Assembly: GCA_030538415.1 (NCBI GenBank)
Contig: JAUNTY010000017.1
Location: 1-48,356 of the forward strand
From: Neisseria sp.
GTDB taxonomy: Bacteria; Pseudomonadota; Gammaproteobacteria; Burkholderiales; Neisseriaceae
Reading direction: 5' to 3'
DNA length: 48,356 bases
The translations under genes were made by a program, and so were the position numbers. Numbering within the stretch: position 1 is the first letter of the stretch; each line of letters opens with the position of its first letter. This document shows, one piece after another, positions 8,857 to 17,623 of this stretch. The notes under the pieces are model-generated. The model searched no databases. It was given only the letters and a program-made list of their open reading frames with translations, and was not told the DNA's origin.

Positions 8857-9341
8857 AATCTTTCCATGATTGCAGACGGCCTGCAACAGGCCGTCTGAAT
8901 CCCTTATCCGATAAAAAATCCAACCGCGTAGTGTATCAAAAATCACCTGCCGAACATAGCCGGACAGGTATTCAGACGGCCTGAATCTCATCCGCCGCCC
9001 AACCGCTATATTCCTAGGGCTTCCTGACAGCCCTGCTGCACCTTTCGGCATGGCAGTCGAACGCGCCGCCACTAAAGCAATCGGCAGAACTGCTTTCATG
9101 ATGTTGCACAGGCGAAACCCGCCGCGCACAATGTAAAAGCCGTTCACACAATCCCCCGCCTCTTTAACCTTGCGCAATCAACTACAATCCAAACAAGGCT
9201 TTTTCAAAAACCAATATATTGATTTTATAACAATTTAATCCAAATAAAATCAAGCAGCGCCCCGTTCGACATTCATTAACGTTTCCAAATACGAAATTAT
9301 GTTTTAACTAAATGTTGCTTTATTACAATCATCGCTGTACG
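8857..9341. other. Intergenic region between norM and a small exported gene
   Basis: There is no supported gene here. It holds a DUS pair forming a hairpin (cagacggcctg/caggccgtctg, 8873-8897), another DUS at about 8971, and an AT-rich stretch at 9200-9350. The region should contain divergent promoters for norM and the gene at 9420. Confidence 0.5.
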
Positions 9342-9347
9342 TATACT
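9342..9347 (+). promoter_or_regulatory. Candidate -10 element of the small exported gene
   Basis: The hexamer tatact matches five of six consensus bases and lies about 70 bp upstream of the ATG at 9420. The -35 region is poor (tttatt at 17 bp), so the assignment is tentative. Confidence 0.35.
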
Positions 9348-9419
9348 GCACTCATCGAAACAAACACGTGACATGACACGCAGCCTGTTTCACCGACAAC
9401 TTTCAAAAAGGAAACCATC

Positions 9420-9689
9420 ATGAAAAATATCGTACTTGCCGCCGCCCTGAGCCTCACCGCCGCCACCGCTTTTGCCAACGGCGCCCCCACCGACATCTAC
9501 CCCAACGGCTTCCAGCCGCACGCTGACCTCGAAGCACGCGGTCTGGTGCAAGCCGCCCCCGCATCCGTATTGCGTCCGGCCAAAAGCGATGACAGCGTAA
9601 AATTCGTTTACGTCGGCGACCGTGACGGCGCAGATTACAACCTCTACCCCACCGACAACTTCCGCGCCCGCTACGCCGACATTCGCTAA
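9420..9689 (+). CDS. Small exported protein of unknown function
   Basis: This is an 89-residue protein. The first 20 residues are a clear Sec signal peptide (KNIVLAAALSLTAATAFA, cleavage probably after AFA). The mature part is about 70 residues, with no cysteine and no recognisable domain. It ends in an aromatic, charged tail (FVYVGDRDGADYNLYPTDNF). Translation is well supported by AAAGGAAACC seven bases before the ATG and by a strong terminator 48 bp after the stop. GC-rich codon use matches its neighbours. I do not recognise the family and would call it a periplasmic hypothetical protein. Confidence 0.85.
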   Translation: MKNIVLAAALSLTAATAFANGAPTDIYPNGFQPHADLEARGLVQAAPASVLRPAKSDDSVKFVYVGDRDGADYNLYPTDNFRARYADIR

Positions 9690-9736
9690 CAAACCGGCAG
9701 CACAGCAGACAGTTTATTGATTTCAGTCAGTATTTC

Positions 9737-9761
9737 GGCAACCTTCGGGTTGCCTTTTTTT
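9737..9761 (+). terminator. Rho-independent terminator of the small exported gene
   Basis: The hairpin ggcaacc-ttcg-ggttgcc is followed directly by seven T. Confidence 0.9.
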
Positions 9762-9968
9762 GACTGATTTTCAGAACCGCCGGCAAAACCGCCCATCCAA
9801 ACCAACTCTCTTCAGACGGCCTGAGATTTTGACCAACCCTTTCCCGAACTCACGTTCAATATTTGCATTGCGCTTTCAAAAGCGCTGCCCCACATGCCGA
9901 AAGCGGTGGCAAGCTGCGGTGTTTTCGTGGGCAAAATACACGTTAAGGCTGCGGTAATCATCAAAAAA

Positions 9969-9992
9969 CCGTCTGAAACTGTTTCAGACGGC
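9969..9992. terminator. DUS inverted pair
   Basis: The palindrome ccgtctgaaa-ctg-tttcagacgg is formed by two converging DUS copies (one lacks the first G). It lies between the convergent small exported gene and queE and may end queE transcription. The T run is weak. Confidence 0.55.
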
Positions 9993-10073
9993 CTTATTTG
10001 TATCAATACAATAGGATAAACAAAACAAACCGATGCAGCCAAGCTGCTTTTTGTATCAATCTTACTTTTTAAA

Positions 10074-10181
10074 TATAGTCGGAGAAATGAGCTTCTGATA
10101 CAAGGCGGCGAGCCGTAGGCAGTACAGATAGTACGACAAGGCGAGCCAACGCCGTAGCAGAAGCTCATTTCTTCGACTATA
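10074..10181. repeat. Correia-like element type C, full length
   Basis: This 108-bp element has ends tatagtcggagaaatgagct and its inverse agctcatttcttcgactata. The core (acaaggcggcgagccgtagg, then agtacagatagtac) matches the other types. It ends 13 bp from the queE stop codon. Confidence 0.9.
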
Positions 10182-10194
10182 ACTTTCAGACGGC

Positions 10195-10827
10195 CTATTC
10201 GATCCCCGCCCATTTGTGCGTTTGCACGCTCAACTGCCAATGCACGGGCGCATCGGCGCGGCTGTTGAGCTCACCGATTTGACGGATGGTGTCGTAAATA
10301 TTCATCTGCCCGTTTTGCTCGCACGGCGACAAATAATAATGGCGGGCGCGGATTTTGTGTTCCATCGCCATACAGAAATCGGTCACTTCACCATCGGCAA
10401 CAATCCGCACCTCATCTGCCGTTTCGATGCACTTCTCGGCATATTTGTCGGCATAACAGGCTTTCGGGCTGGTGGCGACATAATCGAATTGCGCGGGCGC
10501 GGGGTTGAGGCCGTTGGTTTCAATGCAGAGATAATAGCCCTCGGCCTTGAGCACATTCAGCAGCGTATCGAGATGCGGCTGGATGGTCGGTTCGCCGCCG
10601 GTGATGATGATGTTGCGGGCAGCATAGCGTTTCAGACGGCCTAAAATATCGTGCAAACGCATCATCTCGAATTTCAGGTAATCGGTGTCGCACCACGCAC
10701 AGGCAAGGTTGCATTTGCCGAGGCGGATAAAGATGGCGGGCATACCGGTGTTGTAGCCCTCCCCTTGCAGGCTTTCAAAGATTTCGACGATGCGGTATTC
10801 GGGGTTTTCGGGGCGGATGGCGTGCAT
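10195..10827 (-). CDS. queE: 7-carboxy-7-deazaguanine synthase
   Basis: This 210-residue radical SAM enzyme converts 6-carboxytetrahydropterin to 7-carboxy-7-deazaguanine on the path to queuosine in tRNA. The [4Fe-4S] motif C39-x3-C43-x2-C46 (CNLACAWC) is present, preceded by the family segment FESLQGEG and followed by GGEPT, which contacts SAM. The gene begins one base after the queD stop codon, so the two are co-transcribed. A DUS at 10631-10640 is read in frame (GRLKRY). A second DUS overlaps the TAG stop by two bases. Confidence 0.95.
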   Translation of the reverse strand: MHAIRPENPEYRIVEIFESLQGEGYNTGMPAIFIRLGKCNLACAWCDTDYLKFEMMRLHDILGRLKRYAARNIIITGGEPTIQPHLDTLLNVLKAEGYYLCIETNGLNPAPAQFDYVATSPKACYADKYAEKCIETADEVRIVADGEVTDFCMAMEHKIRARHYYLSPCEQNGQMNIYDTIRQIGELNSRADAPVHWQLSVQTHKWAGIE

Positions 10828-10828
10828 T

Positions 10829-11257
10829 TCAGACGGCCCCGCCTTCGTATTCGGCGCAGGAAGTCGGCGTTTCCCACAGTTTCAGACGGCATACCTTGAT
10901 GTTTTCGTTTTGCAGCCGCCGATACATTTCCACGCACATATTTTCGGCGGTGGTACGGCGCTCGAGCGGCAGGGTTTTCATCTGCCAGCCCTCCAAAAGC
11001 GCGGCGATTTGGCGTTCGCGTTCGTTGTTTGCATGGTAGATAAAGGCGTGGTCAAACGGCTCGATGATGCTGCGTTTGACCGCGGCTTTCAAATCGGTAA
11101 AGTCCATCACCATGCCGTCTTTCGCGCCGCCGTCAATCAGGCTGCCGGACACGGTGACTTCGAGGGTGTAGGTGTGGCCGTGCAGGTTTTGGCATTTGCC
11201 GTCATGGCCGTCGAGCATATGGGAGGAGTCGAAGGTGAAGATTTTGGTGATTTTCAT
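10829..11257 (-). CDS. queD: 6-carboxy-5,6,7,8-tetrahydropterin synthase
   Basis: This 142-residue enzyme turns dihydroneopterin triphosphate into 6-carboxytetrahydropterin, the first dedicated step to queuosine. Zinc ligands H13, H26 and H28 (HGH) and the catalytic C22 are visible, with DHAF and the C-terminal ETPT segment typical of the family. A DUS at 10881-10890 lies in frame (CRLKLW). A second at 10828-10837 provides the last residues and the TGA stop (GAV-stop). It is transcribed upstream of queE and separated from queC by a repeat-bearing gap. Confidence 0.95.
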   Translation of the reverse strand: MKITKIFTFDSSHMLDGHDGKCQNLHGHTYTLEVTVSGSLIDGGAKDGMVMDFTDLKAAVKRSIIEPFDHAFIYHANNERERQIAALLEGWQMKTLPLERRTTAENMCVEMYRRLQNENIKVCRLKLWETPTSCAEYEGGAV

Positions 11258-11570
11258 AATAGGTATATACGGAGGCCGTCTGAAAGGTTTCAGGGGAAAT
11301 AAAAGTCAGTTAAAACACACTGTGGCGCATACAAGCCTGCGGCTTGTTACCCTCACCTTTACCCTGCAAAGCGGGGCTAACCCTCTCCCAAGAGGGAGAG
11401 GGAATCAGATTGCTGAAGCGAGAACGGTTTCAGACGGCCTGTAACTTAAGTCCCCTCCCCCTGGGAGAGGGCTAGCCCCACTTTTCAGGGCAAAGGTGAG
11501 GGTTGCAAACCGCAGGTTTGCTTTGCCAAGTGCCCAACAACAGCATTCAGACGGCCTAAATAAAAATGAA
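11258..11570. repeat. Intergenic long imperfect inverted repeat with central DUS
   Basis: Arms at about 11331-11400 and 11450-11520 pair imperfectly. The left reads ccctcacctttaccctg, then ggggctaaccctctccc; the right gives the inverse. The outermost parts (aagcctgcggcttg / caaaccgcaggttt) pair too. A DUS lies in the loop at about 11430. No gene is supported. It separates queC from queD and may end or attenuate transcription, or be a small mobile element. Confidence 0.6.
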
Positions 11571-12221
11571 TTATTTGGCAGCCAGATATTCCGCCAAGCC
11601 GCGTTCGCGCAACACGCAGCTCGGGCATTCGCCGCAGCCGCCTTCGATGCCGAGATAGCAGGTGTGGGTGTGTTCGCGGATGTAGTCGAGCGCGCCCAAA
11701 TCGTCGGCCAGCGCCCAGGTTTGCGCTTTGGTGAGATACATCAGCGGCGTGTGGATTTGGAAGGCGTAGTCCATCGCCAGATTGAGGGTGACGTTCATCG
11801 ATTTGACGAACACATCGCGGCAGTCGGGATAGCCTGAAAAATCGGTTTCGCACACGCCGGTGATGATGTGGCGCGCGCCTTGGCTTTTGGCGTAAATCGC
11901 GGCGTAGAGCAGGAAAAGGGCGTTGCGGCCGTCGACAAACGTGTTCGGCAGGCCGTCTGAAGCGGTTTGGATTTCGGCTTGCTCATCCATCAGCGCATTA
12001 TGGGTGATTTGCTGCATCAGGCTCAAATCGAGCACGGTTTGGCGCACGCGCAAATCTTCGGCAATCCATCGCGCTTTTTCCAGCTCGATGGCGTGGCGTT
12101 GGCCGTATTGGAAGGTGATGGCTTCGACGTTGTCACGGCCATACTGCTGAATCGCCTGTATCAGGCAGGTGGTGGAATCCTGGCCGCCGGAGAAGATGAC
12201 CAGGGCTTTTTCGCTGTTCAT
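11571..12221 (-). CDS. queC: 7-cyano-7-deazaguanine synthase
   Basis: This 216-residue ATP-dependent enzyme converts 7-carboxy-7-deazaguanine and ammonia to preQ0. The N-terminal PP-loop SGGQDSTT (11-18) binds ATP. The C-terminal zinc site is formed by C188, C196, C199 and C202 ([15 protein letters not shown]). The start follows AGGATAAACCC. A DUS at 11952-11961 is read in frame as SDGL (residues 88-91) in a region that varies between species. It is the first of the queC-queD-queE group on this strand; queF and folE are not in the window. Confidence 0.96.
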   Translation of the reverse strand: MNSEKALVIFSGGQDSTTCLIQAIQQYGRDNVEAITFQYGQRHAIELEKARWIAEDLRVRQTVLDLSLMQQITHNALMDEQAEIQTASDGLPNTFVDGRNALFLLYAAIYAKSQGARHIITGVCETDFSGYPDCRDVFVKSMNVTLNLAMDYAFQIHTPLMYLTKAQTWALADDLGALDYIREHTHTCYLGIEGGCGECPSCVLRERGLAEYLAAK

Positions 12222-12471
12222 GGGTTTATCCTAGTTTTGGTTTAGAACACGGGTTCATGGCGGGATGGTTGCGAACCGCCCAAAAAATCGAAACGCGATT
12301 ATAAGCCAAATCAATCGGAAAATCCGTTAAAATATCGTGTTTTACTTTTCAGACGGCCTTAATCGGCTTTTTGAGGCCGTCTGAAAAAATTGCGGAATGA
12401 TAAGGAAAGCAAGCCTCGGGGCTTGCTGCCCCGCAAACACATTCAGACGGCCTCACAGGAGCTCATCACAG

Positions 12472-13551
12472 ATGTTGGTATTGGGAATCGAATCTTCATG
12501 CGACGAAACCGGCGTGGCGCTTTACGACGGCGAGCGCGGCTTGTTGGCGCACGAATTGCACACGCAGATGGCGATGCACGCGGAATACGGCGGCGTGGTA
12601 CCGGAGCTGGCGAGCCGCGACCACATCCGCCGCCTGGTGCCGCTCACCGAGGCTTGTTTGAAAGCGGCGGGCAAAAGCTATGCCGATATCGATGCGGTGG
12701 CGTTCACCCAAGGGCCGGGTTTGGGCGGGGCGTTGTTGGCGGGTTCGAGCTATGCCAACGCGCTGGCGTTTGCGCTCGGTAAGCCGGTAATTCCGGTGCA
12801 TCATTTGGAAGGCCATTTGCTCTCGCCGCTGTTGGCCGACGAACAGCCCGAATTTCCGTTTGTGGCCTTGCTGGTTTCCGGCGGCCACAGCCAATTTATG
12901 GCGGTGCGCGGCTTCGGCGACTATACCTTGCTCGGTGAGAGCGTTGATGATGCGGCGGGCGAGGCGTTTGACAAAACCGCCAAGCTGCTCGGCCTGCCCT
13001 ATCCCGGCGGCGCGAAATTGTCGGAGCTGGCCAAACTCGGTTCACCCGATGCCTTCACTTTTCCGCGGCCGATGCTGCATTCTCATGATTTGCAGATGAG
13101 CTTTTCCGGCCTGAAAACCTCGGTGCTCACGGCGGTGCAGAAAGTGCGCGAGGAAAACGGCAGCGGCGACATCCCCGAGCAAACCCGCAACGACATCTGC
13201 CGCGCGTTTCAGGATGCGGTGGTGGACGTGCTCGCCGCCAAAGCACAAAAAGCCTTGCTGGATACGGGTTTCCGCACCTTGGTGGTAGCTGGCGGCGTGG
13301 GCGCAAACTGGAAACTGCGCGAAGCATTGGGCAAACTCAGCGTGCGCCCGTATGTGGCGAAAGGCCAAAAACGCCCACCCGCCGAAAAAGTGAAGGTGTT
13401 TTTCCCGCCGCTCGAATACTGCACCGACAACGGCGCGATGATTGCTTTTGCCGGCGCGATGCGGCTCTCCGCGCAACAGGCGGCGGGCGGGTTTACGGTG
13501 AAACCGCGCTGGCCGCTGACGGAGATTGTGAAAAGTGGTAAGGCCGTCTGA
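12472..13551 (+). CDS. tsaD: tRNA N6-threonylcarbamoyladenosine transferase component TsaD
   Basis: This 359-residue cytoplasmic enzyme transfers threonylcarbamoyl to A37 of tRNAs reading ANN codons, with TsaB and TsaE encoded elsewhere. The family signature starts at once ([17 protein letters not shown]). The motif [16 protein letters not shown] carries metal-binding histidines, and nucleotide-binding glycine segments follow ([11 protein letters not shown]). The ATG at 12472 has AGGAG 10 bases upstream; an in-frame upstream extension lacks similarity. The gene ends KAV-TGA, and the last bases with the stop are a DUS (13543-13552). Confidence 0.96.
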   Translation: MLVLGIESSCDETGVALYDGERGLLAHELHTQMAMHAEYGGVVPELASRDHIRRLVPLTEACLKAAGKSYADIDAVAFTQGPGLGGALLAGSSYANALAFALGKPVIPVHHLEGHLLSPLLADEQPEFPFVALLVSGGHSQFMAVRGFGDYTLLGESVDDAAGEAFDKTAKLLGLPYPGGAKLSELAKLGSPDAFTFPRPMLHSHDLQMSFSGLKTSVLTAVQKVREENGSGDIPEQTRNDICRAFQDAVVDVLAAKAQKALLDTGFRTLVVAGGVGANWKLREALGKLSVRPYVAKGQKRPPAEKVKVFFPPLEYCTDNGAMIAFAGAMRLSAQQAAGGFTVKPRWPLTEIVKSGKAV

Positions 13552-13596
13552 AAGCGGTTTCTTTTCACACCTCAACAACAGATAACGCGGATTTGA

Positions 13597-13638
13597 TTTG
13601 TGGAAACGTTATCTCCGTTTGTGGAAACGTTATCTCCG
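13597..13638 (+). repeat. Perfect 21-bp tandem duplication
   Basis: The unit tttgtggaaacgttatctccg occurs twice in a row, with a partial match just before. It is non-coding, downstream of tsaD. Confidence 0.8.
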
Positions 13639-13653
13639 CATGCCGTTGGTTTT

Positions 13654-13674
13654 CGTGGGCAGAGCCCACGCTAC
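13654..13674 (-). repeat. GTAG-headed palindrome (REP class 2)
   Basis: On the minus strand it reads GTAG followed by the palindrome CGTGGGCTCTGCCCACG and an A run. The same unit occurs at 30635-30655 and, diverged, at 39220-39238. The head-plus-hairpin form is that of REP sequences. Confidence 0.65.
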
Positions 13675-13702
13675 GGCTGTGGCGGGAATTATGAAAAGGC
13701 AT

Positions 13703-13735
13703 AAGGCCGTCTGAAAACCTTGTTCAGACGGCCTT
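13703..13735. terminator. DUS-pair terminator downstream of tsaD
   Basis: Converging DUS copies form the stem aaggccgtctgaa / ttcagacggcctt with a short loop. Confidence 0.65.
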
Positions 13736-13974
13736 AAGTCTTTTCACAATCATCATGGGATTATCACATCCGCTTATATTCACATCTCGGCAAAGCCTGC
13801 ATTTTTAGCGCATTTGCCGTGATTTCCCGGCAGAAGTTCGCCTGTTTGTGCAAAGTCGCGTAAGCAATTGGCAGCCGGGCGGCGGCGCGGGTAAAAAGAC
13901 GTTCACCTGCTTGCCCTGCAGCGGCACAGCCCCTACCATGCGTGCAGAAAACTCCAAGCCCCGAAAGGACTATC

Positions 13975-14343
13975 ATGAAAAGCAAATCAAGCGCCATTGT
14001 GTTAACCGGTATCATGGCGCTCTTCTCCGGCAGTGTTTTCGCCGCTTCCATGCCCGGCGAAATTTTCCAACCACGCGGTGCCGAAGTGGTGAAAGCCGAC
14101 CGCCAGGGCGGCGGCGAATTCGAAGCCGAATTCCGCCTGCGCGGCAACGATGTGCGCGGCCTTGCCCGCCAGGTGCGCAACCATGCCGAACGCCACGGCT
14201 TCAAAGTGGTGGAATCGGAAGTGAAGCGCGACGATGCCGATTTGAAATTCAAACGCCGCAACCAGGAGCTGGATGTTTCCATCGAAACCAAAGATCACGG
14301 CGTGATTGAATACAAGGCCGATTTGGATCTGGATAAAAACTGA
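13975..14343 (+). CDS. Small exported protein of unknown function
   Basis: This 122-residue protein starts at the ATG with AAAGGA nine bases upstream. Residues 1-24 form a Sec signal peptide (KSKSSAIVLTGIMALFSGSVFA, cleaved after VFAA). The mature part is strongly charged and free of cysteine. It appears to alternate strands and a helix (EFEAEFRLRGNDVRGLARQV ... HGFKVVESEVKRDDADLKF), as in small periplasmic ligand or stress proteins. I do not recognise a family. It has its own terminator (14355-14405), so it is probably a single-gene unit. Confidence 0.85.
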   Translation: MKSKSSAIVLTGIMALFSGSVFAASMPGEIFQPRGAEVVKADRQGGGEFEAEFRLRGNDVRGLARQVRNHAERHGFKVVESEVKRDDADLKFKRRNQELDVSIETKDHGVIEYKADLDLDKN

Positions 14344-14354
14344 CCGGATGCCCT

Positions 14355-14405
14355 AATAAAGCAGGCCGTCTGAAACTTGGGTTTCAGACGGCCTGCTTTA
14401 TTTTT
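14355..14405. terminator. Bidirectional DUS-pair terminator
   Basis: A perfect 22-bp stem (aataaagcaggccgtctgaa... and its inverse) with a 4-nt loop and a following T run lies between the convergent exported-protein gene and hisB. Confidence 0.9.
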
Positions 14406-14430
14406 CCGACTGTCTTGGCATGACGCAGCC

Positions 14431-15336
14431 TCAGGCAGTCAGCGTGCCTTTGGTTGACGGCATTTTGCCCGCCATACGCTCGTCGAATTCCACCGCCATG
14501 CGCAGGGCGCGACCGAAAGCCTTGAACACGGTTTCGGCCTGGTGGTGGGCGTTGTCGCCGCGCAAGTTGTCGATGTGCAACGTCATCATGCTGTGGTTGA
14601 CGAGGCCGTGGAAGAATTCGCTGAATAAGTCGACATCAAAGCGGCCGATGATGGCGCGGGTGAATTCGATGTTGTAGGTCAGCCCCGGGCGGCCGGACAA
14701 GTCGAGCACCACGCGGCTCAGCGCTTCATCAAGCGGCACGTAGCTCATGCCGTAGCGGCGGATGCCGGTTTTGTCGCCCAGCGCCTGTTTCAGCGCCTGA
14801 CCGAGGGTGATGCCGATGTCTTCAACGGTGTGGTGGTCGTCGATGTGCAGGTCGCCCTTGCAGGTGATGTCGAGGTCGATCAGGCCGTGGCGGCTGATTT
14901 GGTCGAGCATGTGTTCGAGAAACGGCACGCCGGTGTCGAATGTGCTTTTGCCGGTGCCGTCGAGATTAATCGACACGCTGATTTGGGTTTCGCTGGTATT
15001 GCGGGTCACGGTAGCGGTGCGGCCGCCGGCGGCTTCGGCAACAGCATCTTCCGCTTCAACCTGCGGTGTTTGCTCCGCTTGCTTCGGTGTTTCAACGTGT
15101 ACGCGGTCCATCCAGCCTTTGCGCTTGCCCATGCCGCTTTCCAGCTTGAGCAACACGGCGCGGTTCAAACCCCGGGTGCTTTCTGCGCCATCTTGTGCGT
15201 TTTGTTCAAGGCGGCTTTTCGCTTTGGAAAGGGAAGCCGATGCCGTGTAACCGCAACGGCGCGCCAATTCGGACAGCGTTCCTGCTTCCCGTATCAGCGT
15301 ATAAAGGTTTTGTAAATGGATTTTGGCTTTATTCAT
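14431..15336 (-). CDS. hisB: Imidazoleglycerol-phosphate dehydratase with extra N-terminal domain
   Basis: This 301-residue protein dehydrates imidazoleglycerol phosphate in histidine synthesis. The catalytic domain begins near residue 106 ([18 protein letters not shown]) and holds the metal motif [10 protein letters not shown] (164-173), [16 protein letters not shown] and the C-terminal [16 protein letters not shown]. Residues 1-80 are not part of the usual enzyme of about 195 residues. They resemble a small DNA-binding helix-turn-helix ([20 protein letters not shown]), linked by an acidic, alanine-rich stretch. I recall a similar extension in other Neisseria. The protein lacks the phosphatase domain of enterobacterial HisB. 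It follows hisC by 27 bp. Confidence 0.95.
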   Translation of the reverse strand: MNKAKIHLQNLYTLIREAGTLSELARRCGYTASASLSKAKSRLEQNAQDGAESTRGLNRAVLLKLESGMGKRKGWMDRVHVETPKQAEQTPQVEAEDAVAEAAGGRTATVTRNTSETQISVSINLDGTGKSTFDTGVPFLEHMLDQISRHGLIDLDITCKGDLHIDDHHTVEDIGITLGQALKQALGDKTGIRRYGMSYVPLDEALSRVVLDLSGRPGLTYNIEFTRAIIGRFDVDLFSEFFHGLVNHSMMTLHIDNLRGDNAHHQAETVFKAFGRALRMAVEFDERMAGKMPSTKGTLTA

Positions 15337-15363
15337 ATCAACAACCTATTGGTAAATAATCAA

Positions 15364-16446
15364 TTAACGGCAATATAAATCTCGAATCACGGCCAATACG
15401 GCATCGTTTTGCTCGGGCGCGCCCACGGTGATGCGGACGCATTGTTCCAGCAGCGGGTGCACGCCATGCATTTTTTTGACCAAAATCTTGTTTTGCTTCA
15501 GCGTTTCAAACAATTCCAGCGCATCGGGTACGCGCACGGTGATGAAGTTGGCTTCGCTGGCAAAGGCTTTCAGACGGCCTGTTTGCGCCAATGCGGCAAA
15601 CATGCGTTCGCGCTCGGCCTTGAGTTTGGCAGTGGTTGCGGCGATTTTATCGGCGTGCTCCAGCGCGAATTTGGCAGTGGCGAGGCTCAGCTGGTTCATA
15701 TTGTAAGGCGGCACGATTTTGGCCAGCTCGTCCATCACCGCGGCGTTGCCCGCCGCATAGCCGATGCGGATGCCGGCAAAACCGATTTTGCTCACGGTGC
15801 GCATCACCACCAGATTTTCGATGCTGCCCGCTTCGTTGAGGAAGCTGTCGCGGCTGAACGCGCCGTAGGCTTCGTCTACCACCACAATGCCGCCGGCCGC
15901 CTCGATAACCGCCGCCACCTCCTCGCGCTTGAAACACACGCCGGTGGGATTGTTGGGATACGACACAAACACCAGCGCGGGCTTGTGCGCTTCAATCGCC
16001 GCCAGCACGGCGGGCAGGTTCATGCTGAAATCATCGTTGAGCGGCACGCCGACGTAGTTCAGGCCGTAAGCCAGCGCATCGTGTTTGTACATCACAAAGC
16101 TCGGCTCCAGCGCCAACACGGTCGCGCCAGGCTGCGCCACCAGCATGGTGACAAGCTGAATCAGCTCGTCGGAGCCGTTGCCCAGCGCAATCGCGGCGGC
16201 CTCGGGAATGTCGAATGCCTCGCGCAGCGCCTGTTGCAGGCCGCTGGTGGCAGGATTGGGGTAAAGATGAATCGGCGCTTGTGCAAGGCGTTGCTGCCAT
16301 TCGGCCATCAATTCGGGCGACGAGGCAAACGGATGATACGGGCTTTCCATCGCATCCAGCTTGATAAAACCTTCCGGCAGATCGGCCACCTGATAAGCGG
16401 CCATGGCGCGCACATCGGCGCGGATAATATCGGTGAGGGCAGTCAT
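15364..16446 (-). CDS. hisC: Histidinol-phosphate aminotransferase
   Basis: This 360-residue PLP enzyme moves an amino group from glutamate to imidazole-acetol phosphate. The class II aminotransferase fold is clear: GNGSDELI (89-96), SYPNNPTG (162-169), DEAYGAF (191-197), and the PLP lysine K220 in RTVSKIGFAGIRIGY. A DUS at 15569-15578 is read in frame (GRLKAF) without disturbing the reading frame. It is probably co-transcribed with hisB, which follows after 27 bp. Start context is weak (AAAGA), but the N-terminus matches the family length. Confidence 0.95.
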   Translation of the reverse strand: MTALTDIIRADVRAMAAYQVADLPEGFIKLDAMESPYHPFASSPELMAEWQQRLAQAPIHLYPNPATSGLQQALREAFDIPEAAAIALGNGSDELIQLVTMLVAQPGATVLALEPSFVMYKHDALAYGLNYVGVPLNDDFSMNLPAVLAAIEAHKPALVFVSYPNNPTGVCFKREEVAAVIEAAGGIVVVDEAYGAFSRDSFLNEAGSIENLVVMRTVSKIGFAGIRIGYAAGNAAVMDELAKIVPPYNMNQLSLATAKFALEHADKIAATTAKLKAERERMFAALAQTGRLKAFASEANFITVRVPDALELFETLKQNKILVKKMHGVHPLLEQCVRITVGAPEQNDAVLAVIRDLYCR

Positions 16447-16610
16447 GATGAAATCTTTTTCGCTTAAATCTTGCAGGCCGTCTGAACACCGGCCACAAGT
16501 CTGTTAATGTATCACAAAACCCGCTGCCTGTTTGCCACTTTTTCAGACGGCCTGCTTGATTTTTTGCTTATGAAAGACCATATTGGCTCTACCTACACGA
16601 TGGAAAGAAT

Positions 16611-17609
16611 ATGACACATACCGTACACCTGCAATTCGAAGACATGGACAACGCCGTATTGCAACGCCTCTGTGGCGCGCTTGACGGCAATCTGGCCACG
16701 CTCGGCAAAGCGCTGGATATCGAAATCAGCCGCCATTTCAGCAACTTCACCTTCACCGGCAAGCTTGCCCACGCCGGGCGCGATGCGCTGGTGACGCTGG
16801 CAGGCGGTGCCGAAAAAGGCGAGCTCGCCGACAACGACATCCGTTTGGCCGCCGTCGAAGCCAAAACCCGCGACGAAGCGTTTGAGCAACAGAATCACGA
16901 GCAGCAATATTACTTCCGCACCAAACGCGGCAGCATCGGCGGGCGCACACCACGCCAAAACGGCTACATCCGCGCCCTGCTCAATCACGACGTCGTCTTC
17001 GGCCTGGGGCCTGCGGGCACAGGCAAAACCTATCTGGCGGTGGCCGCCGCCGTCGATGCGATGGACAAACACCAAATCGAACGCATCGTCTTGGTTCGCC
17101 CCGCCGTCGAAGCGGGCGAGAAACTCGGCTTTCTGCCGGGCGATTTGGCGCAAAAAGTCGATCCCTATTTACGCCCGCTCTACGATGCGCTGTATGACTT
17201 GATGGGCTTCGACCGCGTCACCAAACTGATGGAAAAAGGTCTGATTGAAATCGCGCCGCTGGCCTATATGCGCGGCCGCACCCTCAACGGCGCTTATGTG
17301 ATTCTGGATGAAGCGCAAAACACCACCCCCGAGCAGATGAAGATGTTTCTCACCCGCATCGGCTTCGGCGCCAAAGCGGTGATTACCGGCGACATCAGCC
17401 AAATCGACCTGCCGCGCCACATCAAGTCCGGCCTCAAAGATGCCAAAGAAAAGCTGCGCGACATCGAAGGGCTGTATTTCCACACCTTCACCAGCGAAGA
17501 CGTGGTGCGCCATCCCTTGGTGCAGAAAATCGTCGAAGCCTACGATGCCGCCGACGAAGCCGCCGAAGCGGAACAAAAAGCCCGCCGCGCGGCGGAAAAA
17601 CCAGCCTGA
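16611..17609 (+). CDS. ybeZ: PhoH-like ATPase
   Basis: This 332-residue cytoplasmic P-loop ATPase belongs to the PhoH/PhoL group, which is tied to RNA and ribosome maintenance. Walker A GPAGTGKT is at 133-140 and Walker B VILDEAQN at 230-237, with [17 protein letters not shown] and [11 protein letters not shown] as further family motifs. An N-terminal KH-like region precedes. The alanine- and glutamate-rich C-terminus ([17 protein letters not shown]) is probably disordered. In many proteobacteria the gene directly precedes ybeY; here three other genes lie between. GGAAAG lies just upstream of the start. Confidence 0.94.
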   Translation: MTHTVHLQFEDMDNAVLQRLCGALDGNLATLGKALDIEISRHFSNFTFTGKLAHAGRDALVTLAGGAEKGELADNDIRLAAVEAKTRDEAFEQQNHEQQYYFRTKRGSIGGRTPRQNGYIRALLNHDVVFGLGPAGTGKTYLAVAAAVDAMDKHQIERIVLVRPAVEAGEKLGFLPGDLAQKVDPYLRPLYDALYDLMGFDRVTKLMEKGLIEIAPLAYMRGRTLNGAYVILDEAQNTTPEQMKMFLTRIGFGAKAVITGDISQIDLPRHIKSGLKDAKEKLRDIEGLYFHTFTSEDVVRHPLVQKIVEAYDAADEAAEAEQKARRAAEKPA

Positions 17610-17623
17610 AAACCCCTTCCGCC

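Noticed and set aside
8857-9177. N-terminal extension of norM by 107 residues
   Set aside because: The extension covers DUS repeats and non-conserved DNA; the start at 8856 gives the known NorM length and N-terminus.
9901-9945. A fourth REP class 2 copy (ttttcgtgggcaaaatacacg)
   Set aside because: The palindrome is broken and the GTAG head is missing, so I cannot separate decay from chance similarity.
10828-14402. Regularly recurring 10-12 bp units as a CRISPR array
   Set aside because: The units are the dispersed uptake sequence, at irregular distances and in both orientations, with no spacers of constant length and no cas genes.
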